Positions 1 through 8,821 of a stretch of DNA of 64,000 nucleotides are shown one piece after another (within the stretch, counting starts at the first letter, position 1; every line of letters begins with the position of its first letter). A program made the position numbers and the translations under genes. Location of the stretch: NCBI GenBank assembly GCA_014204635.1, contig JACHLS010000015.1, positions 29,004 to 93,003 of the forward strand. The letters are read 5' to 3'. The DNA is from Sporosarcina luteola (lineage in GTDB: Bacteria; Bacillota; Bacilli; Bacillales_A; Planococcaceae). Below the pieces are notes generated by a model. It was not told the DNA's origin. It saw only the letters and a program-made list of their open reading frames with translations, and ran no database searches.

Positions 1-833
1 AAGCTGTTAATGCCTGCTTGCTGGAAATAAGCAAAGAACGATGTTAAGCTTTCGGCTAAGCTTTCATAATGAGTGTCCGTCAACTCCTTGAAGGATGCCG
101 CATCACAAATGCCGATAAAATCGGCATGGCTGACTGGCGCAAAAGCATGGATCCAGTCAATTGAGCCTTTCGTTCCAATCCAGCGTTCACCAAGTCTCTT
201 TTCTTCCGCTGCCAACGTAGAATAATAGCAGACGCCTTCGCGCTCCTGAAATTGTCGGCTGAATGCTGCACTGCTCGCTTGGTAGTTGGTAGGATGTTCG
301 GAAGCGAGTACATGGATATGCGGGTGGATTATACTGCCGCCAGAGGGTGGGAGATAGTTCCAGTTAATCGATGCATACGTAGTTTTTGAATCAAATTCCA
401 ACACTTTTTCCACGTATTGATGCGCCGTAATAAACGCTTCCTTCATAAGCGGTACTGTAAATTCATCCAGCTTCACATAATGTTGATCGCTCATCCGGAC
501 GACGGCGTTGTGCTTACTATAAGGGAATAAATTCGGAAAAGCGACGGCCTCGCCATGAACGAGGCGCCCGCCTTCAATCAATTCATCCGGGAATCGGGGC
601 GTCGAATCATAGACATTTTCCGGACAAAAAGGACATTTCTTGCCCGTTGTCGCTGCTGCCTCCTCTGAGAAATCAGTTGGCGCGAAAGGAGCACCTGGAT
701 CAAAGAGAATACGGGCCGTTTCTCCTGTCAGCGGATCAAAACGAATTTCTGTCTTCCGGTCAATCAATTTGCCATCTTGCATTGGATCATGGAAAGTAAA
801 ATACTCCTCTTCTTTTCGAAACTGAATTTTCAT
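1..833 (-). CDS. Galactose-1-phosphate uridylyltransferase-like protein, partial
   Basis: The minus strand is open from an ATG at 833 to the left edge (at least 277 codons); the C-terminus lies outside the window. AATAAAGGAGG sits just upstream of the ATG and fixes the start. Visible features are a zinc-type CPFC motif around residue 65 and an HPHIHV motif around residue 170, corresponding to the zinc ligand and the HxHxQ nucleophile region of GalT/HIT-superfamily nucleotidyl transferases. The usual GalT loop is HPHPHGQ, so the last positions differ. No galactose genes adjoin it, so UDP-hexose transfer is family inference; it could be another HIT-like nucleotidylyltransferase. Confidence 0.75.
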   Translation of the reverse strand, partial: MKIQFRKEEEYFTFHDPMQDGKLIDRKTEIRFDPLTGETARILFDPGAPFAPTDFSEEAAATTGKKCPFCPENVYDSTPRFPDELIEGGRLVHGEAVAFPNLFPYSKHNAVVRMSDQHYVKLDEFTVPLMKEAFITAHQYVEKVLEFDSKTTYASINWNYLPPSGGSIIHPHIHVLASEHPTNYQASSAAFSRQFQEREGVCYYSTLAAEEKRLGERWIGTKGSIDWIHAFAPVSHADFIGICDAASFKELTDTHYESLAESLTSFFAYFQQAGINS

Positions 834-977
834 GGTTTTCCTCCTTTATTCATGGACAGCGTTCCGAGCCGGCAGGACAGCTGCATCTTCGCTATGATAA
901 AATCATTATATAATAGTTTACCAACAATTCTTGAAATAGTCACGGTGCTTAACTAGTTGAATAAGGGGGAATGTGTG

Positions 978-1274
978 TTGTTGCGATACAAGAAATTATT
1001 CGGGATATGTGTCCTGACAGTTGCGCTATCCGCATTGATCATACCGCAGCCAGAATACCATTTCGGCTGGCCACTCCGTTGGTTGAACTACTATGGCACA
1101 GAACCGATTACCTCATCGGCTGCCTTGTTTCAACCAGCCAACGTGAAGCATATGTATTTTGATTTATGGAATTTGGTTATTGGCGCATTGCTTTTATATT
1201 TTGCTCTCATACTTCTGTATAACATGCTTTCCAAAGTAATAGGTGAACAGACAGGGGAATCAAAACATGATTGA
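978..1274 (+). CDS. Small two-span membrane protein
   Basis: About 98 residues with two hydrophobic stretches, one near the N-terminus (GICVLTVALSALIIP) and one near the C-terminus (LVIGALLLYFALILLY). AAGGGGGA at 963-970 places the start at one of the TTG codons at 978 or 981; an upstream in-frame TTG at 957 is too early for this site. The gene overlaps the next gene by 8 nt, so the two are probably translationally coupled. I do not recognise the family. Confidence 0.6.
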   Translation: MLRYKKLFGICVLTVALSALIIPQPEYHFGWPLRWLNYYGTEPITSSAALFQPANVKHMYFDLWNLVIGALLLYFALILLYNMLSKVIGEQTGESKHD

Positions 1275-1923
1275 GTCAGCCACTTTTTACACGAATCAAT
1301 TAAAAGCGATGAAACGGTTTTACGTAGATTTGCTGGAACTGGATTTGATCGACTGGACAGAGCACCAACTCACAATACGGGTCGGGGAGTCAAAGTTGAC
1401 TTTTGTAGAAACAGAACAGCCCGCGTTTTATCATTTCGCCTTCAATATACCGGGAAATCAGTTTTCCATGATGAAATACTTTATTAAAGACAGGCTGTCA
1501 TTGAATTGGGAAGATGGTCGGGATGAGGTGTATTTTTCGAGTTTTGACGCAGATTCAATGTATTTTGAAGATGCAGGGGGCAATATCGTAGAGCTGATCG
1601 GCAGACGAAAAAGAGACTTATTTGGAGATTTGACGAAGGAATCCTTTTTGAATATTAGTGAAGTCGGCATTGTGACGCCGGATGTCACCAAGGTCGGAGA
1701 GCAGCTTGTGGATGCGGGCATCCCTTTGCGGAAAGGGACTAACATTCATCCGGAAGAGCTGAATTTTCTAGGGAGAGGAGATACCTATATCGTACTTGTC
1801 CCCCCTGGAAGACGGTGGTATTTTTCCAAGAAGGCATCCGAGGTATACCCACTTGAATTGTCTTGGGATGGTGAGAGGATCGAAATCGACAAGGATGGTA
1901 ATTGGATCCATCATGAATCTTAG
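1267..1923 (+). CDS. VOC-family (glyoxalase/dioxygenase fold) protein
   Basis: 218 residues. The N-terminal half begins with the typical IESATFYTNQLKAMKRFYVD pattern of vicinal-oxygen-chelate proteins, and FEDAGGNIVELIG is the usual end of a VOC module. A second, less conserved half follows (ISEVGIVTPDVTKV). I chose ATG 1267 because AGGGGAA lies just upstream; an in-frame GTG at 1243 would lie inside the previous gene without a good ribosome site. The substrate cannot be told; VOC proteins include glyoxalases, ring-cleaving dioxygenases and resistance proteins. Confidence 0.75.
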   Translation: MIESATFYTNQLKAMKRFYVDLLELDLIDWTEHQLTIRVGESKLTFVETEQPAFYHFAFNIPGNQFSMMKYFIKDRLSLNWEDGRDEVYFSSFDADSMYFEDAGGNIVELIGRRKRDLFGDLTKESFLNISEVGIVTPDVTKVGEQLVDAGIPLRKGTNIHPEELNFLGRGDTYIVLVPPGRRWYFSKKASEVYPLELSWDGERIEIDKDGNWIHHES

Positions 1924-1961
1924 ATCAACAGACCTTATTCTTTTTTCCTATGCGCGAGTTC

Positions 1962-1970
1962 TGGTATAAT
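1962..1970 (+). promoter_or_regulatory. Extended -10 promoter for yheB
   Basis: TGGTATAAT, a perfect -10 hexamer with an upstream TG, 31 bp before the yheB start. No good -35 is visible, consistent with an extended -10 promoter. Confidence 0.5.
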
Positions 1971-2001
1971 GTAGCGGAACTATGTAGGAAAAGGTGAAGC
2001 G

Positions 2002-3144
2002 ATGAATTTTATATGGACACTGCTGTTTATGGCGGCCATCGGAGCCTTGATCGGCGGTTTTACAAACCACTTGGCCATCAAAATGCTCTTCAGACCCCAT
2101 GAACCGAAATATATCGGCAGTTGGCGCGTGCCTTTCACACCCGGGTTAATTCCAAAACGCCGTGATGAATTGGCAAAACAATTAGGAAAGACCGTAACAA
2201 ATTATTTATTGACACCTGAGACCTTCCGGAAGAAATTGCTGACACCGGAAATGGAGACAAAAGCAACACAATTTGTCCAAGAAAAATTGGACCAGCATAT
2301 TCTCCGTTCCGACAAGACATTGAATGATTGGCTGGCGGTTGCCGGTGCTTCCGATCTTGCAGTGAAGGCAGAAGGGAAAATCATGATTGTCATCGATGAG
2401 CAATTGGCATTGGTGCGCCGAAAATTGACAAACGGGACAGTCGAGGAAGTTGTGCCGGAACAATGGCTTCAGCAGGCAAGCGGACATTTGCCGACAATTA
2501 CGAATCACATACTGCAAAGTGCGGAGAAGTATATTGATTCCTACGAAGGAAAAGTAATGTTTCAGAAACTGATCAATGATTTTCTGGAGTCCAAAGGAAC
2601 ATTCGGCGGGATGTTGAATATGCTATTCGGAGATTCCAACTCCCTCGTTGAGAAAGTTCAACGCGAAGCATTAAAATTCATCTCAGCCCCGGGAACATAC
2701 AATTTGGTACATTCCTTGCTGGAAAAAGAATGGATCAAGCTGACGAAACGGCCGATGGAAGAGTTGATCGGCAGCTTTGATTGGGATGGACTGTTTCTTT
2801 CCGTCAAATCATATGCTAAAAGGGAGCTTGCTTTGGAAGAAAGGTTGGATAAGACGTTGGCAGATTACTGGCCAGCTGGTTCCGATTGGACTTCCACTCA
2901 TATAACGCCGAAACTTGTCGGATTCGCATTCGATCAGGCAGAAAAGCAGTTGGAGGCATCGTTGGGCAGATTGAAGCTGGATGAAATTGTTCGGGAACAA
3001 GTTGATTCATTCCCGGTTGCCGTTTTGGAAGACTTAGTATTAGGCATTTCAAAACGGGAATTTAAAATGATTACCGTCCTGGGCGCTTTGCTTGGCGGGC
3101 TCATTGGAATTGTCCAAGGCTTGATCGTATTTTTCACAACTTAA
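2002..3144 (+). CDS. yheB: DUF445 membrane protein YheB
   Basis: 380 residues, close to B. subtilis YheB. The N-terminus has a membrane segment followed by GGFTNHLAIKMLFRPH, the conserved start of DUF445 proteins; the C-terminus has a second hydrophobic segment (ALLGGLIGIVQGLIVFF). The long middle is soluble and helical. The next gene is yheA, the same order as in B. subtilis. Molecular function is unknown; a spore or envelope role has been suggested for the family but nothing here shows it. Confidence 0.85.
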   Translation: MNFIWTLLFMAAIGALIGGFTNHLAIKMLFRPHEPKYIGSWRVPFTPGLIPKRRDELAKQLGKTVTNYLLTPETFRKKLLTPEMETKATQFVQEKLDQHILRSDKTLNDWLAVAGASDLAVKAEGKIMIVIDEQLALVRRKLTNGTVEEVVPEQWLQQASGHLPTITNHILQSAEKYIDSYEGKVMFQKLINDFLESKGTFGGMLNMLFGDSNSLVEKVQREALKFISAPGTYNLVHSLLEKEWIKLTKRPMEELIGSFDWDGLFLSVKSYAKRELALEERLDKTLADYWPAGSDWTSTHITPKLVGFAFDQAEKQLEASLGRLKLDEIVREQVDSFPVAVLEDLVLGISKREFKMITVLGALLGGLIGIVQGLIVFFTT

Positions 3145-3161
3145 TGAAGGGGGAACTAGTA

Positions 3162-3512
3162 ATGGCTGTCAATATTTATGACGATGTAAATCGATTGGAA
3201 GCAACACTGCGCAAGACGGAGGAATTTGCGGAAGTTCAACGAGCGATTGAAGAAGTGAAAACAGATACAAACGCATTGGAGCTTTTCAAAAGCTTCCGCA
3301 ATATTCAAGTGACATTGCAGGAGAAGCAGATGAAGGGCGAAGAGATCGCACCGGAAGAATTTGAATATGCACAGAAAACAGCTCAACTGGCGCAACAAAA
3401 TGAGAAAATCATGAACTTGCTGCAAGCAGAAATGAAGCTGAGCGGGTTGATTGAAGAGGTGAACCGGGTCCTCATGAAGCCGGTGCAAGAACTGTACGAA
3501 ACTATATCCTAA
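3162..3512 (+). CDS. yheA: YheA/YmcA-YlbF-family protein
   Basis: 116-residue acidic, all-helical protein directly after yheB. The start is ATG 3162 (MAVNIYDDVNRLE), set by AAGGGGGA at 3147-3154; an in-frame ATG at 3144 lies upstream of that site and overlaps the yheB stop. It resembles the YlbF/YmcA/YheA helical family. YlbF and YmcA act with YaaT in RNase Y-dependent mRNA maturation, but the role of YheA itself is not established. A terminator follows immediately. Confidence 0.85.
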   Translation: MAVNIYDDVNRLEATLRKTEEFAEVQRAIEEVKTDTNALELFKSFRNIQVTLQEKQMKGEEIAPEEFEYAQKTAQLAQQNEKIMNLLQAEMKLSGLIEEVNRVLMKPVQELYETIS

Positions 3513-3520
3513 AGAATTGG

Positions 3521-3548
3521 CGGCCTGTTACAGGTCGTTTTTCTTTTT
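3521..3548 (+). terminator. Rho-independent terminator after yheA
   Basis: CGGCCTG-TTA-CAGGTCG stem (one G-T pair) followed by TTTTTCTTTTT. It ends the yheBA unit and argues against hemZ starting upstream of it. Confidence 0.85.
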
Positions 3549-3612
3549 GAAGAAGCGGTTTTTATGGTTTTTTGATACAATATGGAAAGATCATTTGAGT
3601 AATCAAGGAAAG

Positions 3613-5133
3613 TTGGTACTTCATTTGCAAAACATCATTATACAGCAATCGTTTCCGCAAGATTGGATCCGCATGTTCACCCATCTGGCGAATCTATTTT
3701 TTGAAGAGGCGAAAATTGAAATAGAAGACACGGACAATGCCATTCAAGTTGAGTTTAACGTCAAGCAGGTGGATGGCACATGGAGAGGCGAATCGACATT
3801 ACAATGGAATGGGAATACGTATCACTCCAACTTTGTTGAAAAGCAGGAGGATGGGGATGAAAAGCTGCGCAACCGGCAGTTAAAACGGGTGTACTCCCAT
3901 CTTTTCCTCGATTCGTTAGAGCAAGCGACAGACATGGAACAGGCTTGGGGTATATTGACGGGCATCCGTCCGACAAAACTCTATCATAAATACCGAAATG
4001 AAGGCTATTCGGCCGCCGATACAAAGAAACTGTTAATGAAGCAACATCGAATTTCACAGGAGAAGGTCGATTTGCTTGCGAAGATAGTAGACGTACAATT
4101 GGGAGCGATTCCCGATTTGCATAATTTGCGGAATGAAGTCAGTTTGTATATCGGGATTCCGTTCTGTCCAACGAAATGCGCCTACTGTACATTTCCAGCT
4201 TATGCGATCCATCGAAAAAATGGACGAGTCGAGTCGTTTCTGGATGGGTTGCATGAGGAGATCCGAGAGATCGGCAAATGGCTCAAAGAACGGGATATCC
4301 ACATTACGACCATTTATTTTGGCGGAGGCACGCCGACAAGCATAGAGGCGGACGAGATGGATGCGTTATATCAAACGATGTATGATTCCTTTCCACATAT
4401 GACAGAAGTGCGTGAAGTGACGGTGGAGGCAGGACGTCCAGATACCATTACTCCTGAAAAGATCGATGTGCTGAAAAAATGGGGAATCGACAGGATCAGC
4501 GTCAATCCGCAATCGTACACAGACGAGACCTTAAAAGCGATCGGCCGCCATCATACGGTCCAGGAGACAATCGACAAATTTTGGTTGTCCCGTACGATGG
4601 GAATGCGCAATATCAACATGGATCTCATCATCGGCTTGCCAAACGAAGGGTTGGATGAATTCGAGCATTCCTTGAATGAAACCGAGAAGATGCAGCCGGA
4701 ATCTCTGACAATCCATACGCTTTCATTCAAACGGGCCTCCGAAATGACCCGGAATAAAAACAAATACCGGGTAGCCGACCGGGCGACAGTCGAACAGATG
4801 ATGAAACGGGGCGAACAATGGACCGATGCAAACGGCTATGTCCCGTATTATTTGTACCGCCAAAAAAATATACTTGGCAACTTGGAAAACGTAGGCTACG
4901 CCAAACCGGGGGAAGAGAGCCTCTACAATATTCTCATCATGGAAGAAGTCCAAACGATTATCGGCATCGGATGCGGAGCTTCCAGCAAATTCATGGATCC
5001 AGCGACCGGTAAAATTACCCAATTCCAAAATCCCAAAGATCCAGCTGCCTATATTTTAACGTTTGAAGAATACATCGAGAAGAAAATCGAACACTTGGAG
5101 CGGATTTTTCCAAATCGTCCAGTGGTGATCTAA
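3613..5133 (+). CDS. hemZ: Radical SAM coproporphyrinogen dehydrogenase-like HemZ
   Basis: About 506 residues (B. subtilis HemZ about 501). The radical SAM cluster motif is CPTKCAYC in GIPFCPTKCAYCTF, followed by YFGGGTPTS, the SAM-binding GGE-type segment, and NMDLIIGLPNEG, all typical of HemN/HemW/HemZ. It is annotated as acting in anaerobic haem synthesis, oxidising coproporphyrinogen; some HemN-like proteins are instead HemW haem chaperones, so the reaction is inference. The start is uncertain: the frame is open back to 3517, but a terminator lies at 3521-3548, and the TTG codons at 3613 or 3625 after AAGGAAAG give a normal length. Confidence 0.85.
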   Translation: MVLHLQNIIIQQSFPQDWIRMFTHLANLFFEEAKIEIEDTDNAIQVEFNVKQVDGTWRGESTLQWNGNTYHSNFVEKQEDGDEKLRNRQLKRVYSHLFLDSLEQATDMEQAWGILTGIRPTKLYHKYRNEGYSAADTKKLLMKQHRISQEKVDLLAKIVDVQLGAIPDLHNLRNEVSLYIGIPFCPTKCAYCTFPAYAIHRKNGRVESFLDGLHEEIREIGKWLKERDIHITTIYFGGGTPTSIEADEMDALYQTMYDSFPHMTEVREVTVEAGRPDTITPEKIDVLKKWGIDRISVNPQSYTDETLKAIGRHHTVQETIDKFWLSRTMGMRNINMDLIIGLPNEGLDEFEHSLNETEKMQPESLTIHTLSFKRASEMTRNKNKYRVADRATVEQMMKRGEQWTDANGYVPYYLYRQKNILGNLENVGYAKPGEESLYNILIMEEVQTIIGIGCGASSKFMDPATGKITQFQNPKDPAAYILTFEEYIEKKIEHLERIFPNRPVVI

Positions 5134-5151
5134 GGGTTGTCCAGTTCATAC

Positions 5152-5204
5152 AGAACTGTCGTGAAAGTCAGTGAACACTGGTTTTCTACGGCAGTTCTTT
5201 TTTT
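5152..5204 (+). terminator. Terminator after hemZ
   Basis: Long stem from AGAACTG to CAGTTCT with an inner CAGTG-AA-CACTG helix, followed by a run of seven T. Confidence 0.9.
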
Positions 5205-5279
5205 AAATGAGATGTATTTCAAGTGTTTTTCTCTCTTTTCCTTTCAGTTCGGTACTTTACTGGCAGGGGTGATTGCAGG

Positions 5280-6090
5280 TAATTTGCGGATCGGAGTGTG
5301 TTGTGCGCGGTTGCCGGGATTTATGCGCACGTGGACTGCTGTTATGCTCGAGTTGCGGGTAGGTATGCGCGGCTATCCCGGTTTAATGTACGCTTAGGAT
5401 TTATCTAGAAGTTGACCGATCCGTGGGCGATTCAAAAAGTTAGAGAACATGAGATTTCGCGCTGAATGCCTTTGACCATTCGAGGTTTCGTTAGTAGATA
5501 AACACTTCAATGTCAGATGTCATGAGTCGCGGATGAAGTTATGCGCGGATTAGAATGTACAATGCGCGGCTGTCCGGATTTATGCGCGCCTGGACTGCTG
5601 TTATGCTCGGGTCGCGGGTAGGTATGCGCGGCTATCCTGGTTTAATGCGCGCTTAGGATTTATCTAGAAGTTGACCGATCCGTGGGCGATTCAAAAAGTT
5701 AGAGAACATGAGATGTCGCGCTGAATGCCTTTGCCCATTCGAGGTTTAGTTAATAGATAAACACTTCAATGTCAGATGTCATGAGTCGCGGAGGAAGTTA
5801 TGCGCGGCTTGGAGTGTGCAATGCGCGGCTGTCGGGATTTATGCGTGGCTGCCGGAGTTTATGCGCGCGTGGACTGTTGTTATGCTCGGGTTGCGGGTAG
5901 GTATGCGCGGCTATCCCGGTTTAGTGCGCGCCTGGGTTTGTTTGTGTAATGCTCCCGGTCCGTGGAGAAGTAAAATGTTGTAGAACATGAGATTTCGCGC
6001 TGAATGCCTTTGACCATCCAAGGTATAGTTAGTAGTTAAGCACTTGAATGTCAGATGTCATTTGTTGTGGAGGAGGCAATGCTGCGCAGT
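5280..6090 (+). repeat. Three tandem copies of a ~261-bp repeat with GCGCAT sub-repeats
   Basis: Three consecutive copies cover about 5280-5538, 5539-5799 and 5800-6090. Copies one and two are nearly identical; the third is more diverged and carries an extra sub-unit. Each copy starts with several TGCGCGG-type motifs spaced 20-21 bp apart (consensus TTATGCGCGG on this strand) and continues into a conserved core containing GAGATTTCGCGC, TTTGACCATTC and TCAATGTCAGATGTCAT. No convincing gene is present; reading frames are short and not preserved between copies. The 5205-6206 gap otherwise holds only the ribosome site of the next gene. A related array lies at 45740-46350 in the opposite orientation. 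Confidence 0.9.
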
Positions 6091-6206
6091 TCCTCCGGTT
6101 TTATGCGTCTCCTAAGTATCGTTGTTACTTTCCACAGGTAAAAGGGTTTTGCCAGAGGATGCCGAATAATACATTATGAACAGCTATTCATTTTAAAAGG
6201 GGTGTC

Positions 6207-6989
6207 ATGATGTATCAGACAATCAGATTGGCTAAAGAGGGAAGACTGGCGAGATTGTACTTAAATCGTCCAGAAGCAATGAATGCGATGGATGATGTAA
6301 TGATGAAGGAGTTGGCGGACGTCTTTGAGGCATTGCAAAACGATACGTCTGTGCAAGTGCTGATTCTGCAGGGGGAAGGCCGGGCTTTTTCGGCAGGAGG
6401 AGATATTAAAAAAATGATCGACCCGGATTCTCCTATGGATATCGGAAAGGTCATGGTGGATGTGTCGCGTTTGGCCAAAGGCTTATACAGTTTGCCGCAA
6501 ATTACAATTGCAGCTATCCATGGGGCGGCCGCTGGGCTTGGATTCAGCATGGCGCTAGGATGCGATGTACTGATTGCCGAAGAGAATAGCAAAGTTGCAA
6601 TGAATTTTATCGGCATCGGCTTAGTGCCGGATGGGGCAGGTCACTTTTTCTTAAAGGAGCGGATCGGCGTACCGAAAGCAAAGCAACTCATTTGGAAAGG
6701 GGATGTGATGACTGGTTTCCAGGCCGAGGCTAAGGGACTTGTTGATCAGCTGGTCCCTAGTGGTCAATTGGATCAGGCGGTTTCCGGATTGGCTGCTCAA
6801 TTGTTGGCTTCTCCCATACAGGCTATGCTGGCGACAAAGAAGATTTTGCATGCACCGAAGATGAACGAATTAGAGGAAATACTTCAGATGGAAAGTGAAG
6901 CACAAGTGAACATGCGTAAAACGTCAGACCACTTGGAAGGAATACAAGCATTCATTGAAAAAAGGCATCCTGCCTTTAGAGGTCAATAG
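6207..6989 (+). CDS. yhaR: Enoyl-CoA hydratase/isomerase family protein (YhaR-like)
   Basis: 260 residues, crotonase fold. Visible motifs are LNRPEAMNAMD near the N-terminus, FSAGGDIKKM for the first half of the oxyanion hole, and IHGAAAGLGFSMALGCD for the CoA-binding/oxyanion helix. The usual catalytic glutamates are not both obvious (GLVPDGAGHFFL), so hydratase versus isomerase cannot be decided. AAAAGGGG at 6195-6202 suits ATG 6207 or 6210. It lies near mgsA and the yhaQ-yhaM cluster as yhaR does in B. subtilis. Confidence 0.8.
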   Translation: MMYQTIRLAKEGRLARLYLNRPEAMNAMDDVMMKELADVFEALQNDTSVQVLILQGEGRAFSAGGDIKKMIDPDSPMDIGKVMVDVSRLAKGLYSLPQITIAAIHGAAAGLGFSMALGCDVLIAEENSKVAMNFIGIGLVPDGAGHFFLKERIGVPKAKQLIWKGDVMTGFQAEAKGLVDQLVPSGQLDQAVSGLAAQLLASPIQAMLATKKILHAPKMNELEEILQMESEAQVNMRKTSDHLEGIQAFIEKRHPAFRGQ

Positions 6990-7026
6990 ATGGAAAAAAT
7001 TACTGCAAAATTATATTGAATTAAAG

Positions 7027-7052
7027 GTTTATTCCCACTTAGAATAGGTTAT
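7027..7052 (+). promoter_or_regulatory. Candidate sigma-B-type promoter
   Basis: GTTTAT, 14-bp spacer, GGTTAT, resembling the sigma-B consensus GTTTAA-N12-15-GGGTAT. It lies about 40 bp upstream of the RsbR-like gene. Sequence match only; no vegetative promoter is evident at this spot. Confidence 0.4.
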
Positions 7053-7089
7053 ATATGTACTTGCATAGATGTATAAGGGGGAGCAAAAA

Positions 7090-7905
7090 ATGGACCGTAT
7101 CTTCACCAATGAAGCTGCTGATAGGTTTTTTGAGGAAAATAAAGATTTATTTGAACAAGAACTTTTGAATGAAGCCGTCAATGTCAGAGAGAAAATAAAT
7201 GACATTCTTGAGATCGGCAATATTGATTTGATTAACAACGCCCATCAGCTTGTGTCCTATATTCTAGAAGGAAGAGAAAACGAGTTGCTCGCATTCGCGA
7301 AGCAGGAAGGAATTGCTTGGGCAACCCACTCACTCACCCTATCCTTTAAGCTGGAATGGGTACAGGCCATTAGAAGAACACTTTGGTCTTTTATAAATAA
7401 ATTTACGGAAGCACGACCTTACGAGTACGATTTTTTCAGTTTGGAAAAGCAGATTAACAATCGCTTGGATACGTTCTTGAATGCATTCTTTATTAATTAT
7501 TCCACCTACAAAGATTCATTGCTTAAGGCGCAGAGGGAATTGGTTGAGAATCTTTCCGTTCCCATCATTCCCATTACACCGCACATTTCTATTCTTCCTT
7601 TGATCGGCACAATTGATTACTTTCGAGCGAAAGTGATGGAAGAAAAAGTGTTGACGGAAATTGGACGTTTACGTATTCAAACGTTATTTATGGATTTATC
7701 AGGCATCGCAAATATGGAGTCTGAGGTCATCGATCAATTAATGAAGATTATTGATGGAGCCGCGATGATGGGATGTCGTACGGTGATCACAGGGCTTCGG
7801 CCAGATGTTGTGCGCAATGTCATCCGACTTGGTGTCCGATTTGATGAACAGACAGAAACGATTGGTTCTTTGCAGCAAGCCCTGCAAGCGTATCTTTTGC
7901 GATAA
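7090..7905 (+). CDS. RsbR-like STAS-domain protein (stressosome paralogue)
   Basis: 271 residues from ATG 7090, placed by AAGGGGGAG at 7075-7083. The N-terminal ~150 residues are helical, as in the non-haem-globin sensor domains of RsbR proteins; the C-terminal ~115 residues are a STAS domain (ISILPLIGTIDYFRA, LFMDLSGIAN, GLRPDVVRNVIRLGV). RsbR paralogues form the stressosome with RsbS and RsbT. From memory of RsbRA, the two phospho-threonines lie in DTERA and VVDT; here these read DYFRA and NMES, so one acceptor is tyrosine and the other serine. No rsbS or rsbT adjoins it. A bidirectional-looking terminator follows. Confidence 0.8.
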   Translation: MDRIFTNEAADRFFEENKDLFEQELLNEAVNVREKINDILEIGNIDLINNAHQLVSYILEGRENELLAFAKQEGIAWATHSLTLSFKLEWVQAIRRTLWSFINKFTEARPYEYDFFSLEKQINNRLDTFLNAFFINYSTYKDSLLKAQRELVENLSVPIIPITPHISILPLIGTIDYFRAKVMEEKVLTEIGRLRIQTLFMDLSGIANMESEVIDQLMKIIDGAAMMGCRTVITGLRPDVVRNVIRLGVRFDEQTETIGSLQQALQAYLLR

Positions 7906-7916
7906 CCTATTTTGCA

Positions 7917-7947
7917 CACCCGTTTCCACTTGGAAACGGGTGTTTTT
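7917..7947 (+). terminator. Terminator after the RsbR-like gene
   Basis: CACCCGTTTCCA paired with TGGAAACGGGTG, then TTTTT. The stem core is the same as the hairpin at 8026-8060. Confidence 0.9.
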
Positions 7948-8025
7948 GATGAGAAATCGCACTGTTGGCCCGCGCCAGTTGAAGCTTCCTTTAATGAACT
8001 ATGTATCTTCTGCGTTATCCTATGT

Positions 8026-8060
8026 TAAAAACCCGTTTCCACACTTGGAAACGGGTTTTT
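8026..8060. terminator. Bidirectional terminator, mgsA side
   Basis: AAAAACCCGTTTCC paired with GGAAACGGGTTTTT, with A and T tracts on both flanks, so it can act in either direction. It lies just downstream of mgsA on the minus strand. Confidence 0.9.
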
Positions 8061-8083
8061 AAACATAGAACATTGCTGCCTGC

Positions 8084-8503
8084 TTATTTAAGTCCTCTTG
8101 AACGGTATTTTTCTGCTGTATCCCGCCAGGAGAAGTAGCCTTTTTCAATCGCACGAATGAGCAGTTCCGCAGTCGCAATATTCGTTGCCAGTGGAACTCC
8201 ATAGACATCGCATAAACGTAAAAGGGCGCTGACGTCCGGTTCATGAGGTTGGGCAGTCAAGGGATCACGGAAAAAAATAATGAGATCCAGTTCTCCGGTT
8301 GCGATCATCGAGCCAATTTGCTGGTCGCCGCCCAGTGGTCCGGACATGAGCCGGTTGACGTGCAAGTCTGTTTCCTCCATGATGCGTTTCCCCGTTGTTC
8401 CTGTCCCGTATAACGTATATTGCGAAAAGATGTGTTCATAGGCAATGGTGAAATTCACCATTTCATCTTTTTTTTGATCGTGTGCGATAAGTGCGATGTT
8501 CAT
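8084..8503 (-). CDS. mgsA: Methylglyoxal synthase
   Basis: 139 residues, the normal length. It converts dihydroxyacetone phosphate to methylglyoxal and phosphate, bypassing lower glycolysis in the cytosol. Diagnostic segments are [22 protein letters not shown] for phosphate binding, [11 protein letters not shown] with the catalytic Asp, and NIATAELLI near the C-terminus. In B. subtilis mgsA lies with dapB; here it stands alone, convergent with the RsbR-like gene and followed by the hairpin at 8026-8060. Confidence 0.95.
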   Translation of the reverse strand: MNIALIAHDQKKDEMVNFTIAYEHIFSQYTLYGTGTTGKRIMEETDLHVNRLMSGPLGGDQQIGSMIATGELDLIIFFRDPLTAQPHEPDVSALLRLCDVYGVPLATNIATAELLIRAIEKGYFSWRDTAEKYRSRGLK

Positions 8504-8536
8504 AGAGGTACCTCCGGAAGTCTTTTTTTCAGTATA

Positions 8537-8722
8537 TCACGTATGGAAGAGCAATAGCTTCCCTGCTGGTGAAGCCAGTCGGTGGGTCTGTTCGTTCAAG
8601 TTTCTCTCCTCCAGCAGAACGCGTCCTTTTTCCTTCGCTTCCTCGTCCGTTGCCGCAGTAAATGTCTCCTCCGTCAACAATTCCCCGTTTTTCTCATACG
8701 CTGTCAATTTATAAGTCCTCAT
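8537..8722 (-). CDS. yhzD: Small YhzD-like protein
   Basis: 61 residues from the ATG at 8722 (MRTYKLTAYEKNGELL). GGAGGG upstream is correctly spaced for this ATG and not for the ATG three codons earlier. It resembles B. subtilis YhzD, which also lies in the yha region. The pattern TFTAATDEEAKEKG and the C-terminal PAGKLLLFH are family-like. Function unknown. Confidence 0.8.
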   Translation of the reverse strand: MRTYKLTAYEKNGELLTEETFTAATDEEAKEKGRVLLEERNLNEQTHRLASPAGKLLLFHT

Positions 8723-8821
8723 TCGTCCCATCCCTCCGTTCGATTTTCTCTATTATACAACTTCGGGATAATAAATGAATAGTGATTCATTCGGATGATG
8801 AAAATAAATTGTAAAGGTCGC

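Noticed and set aside
5137..5397. 86-codon ORF after hemZ
   Set aside because: It runs through the hemZ terminator and into the repeat array, with no ribosome site.
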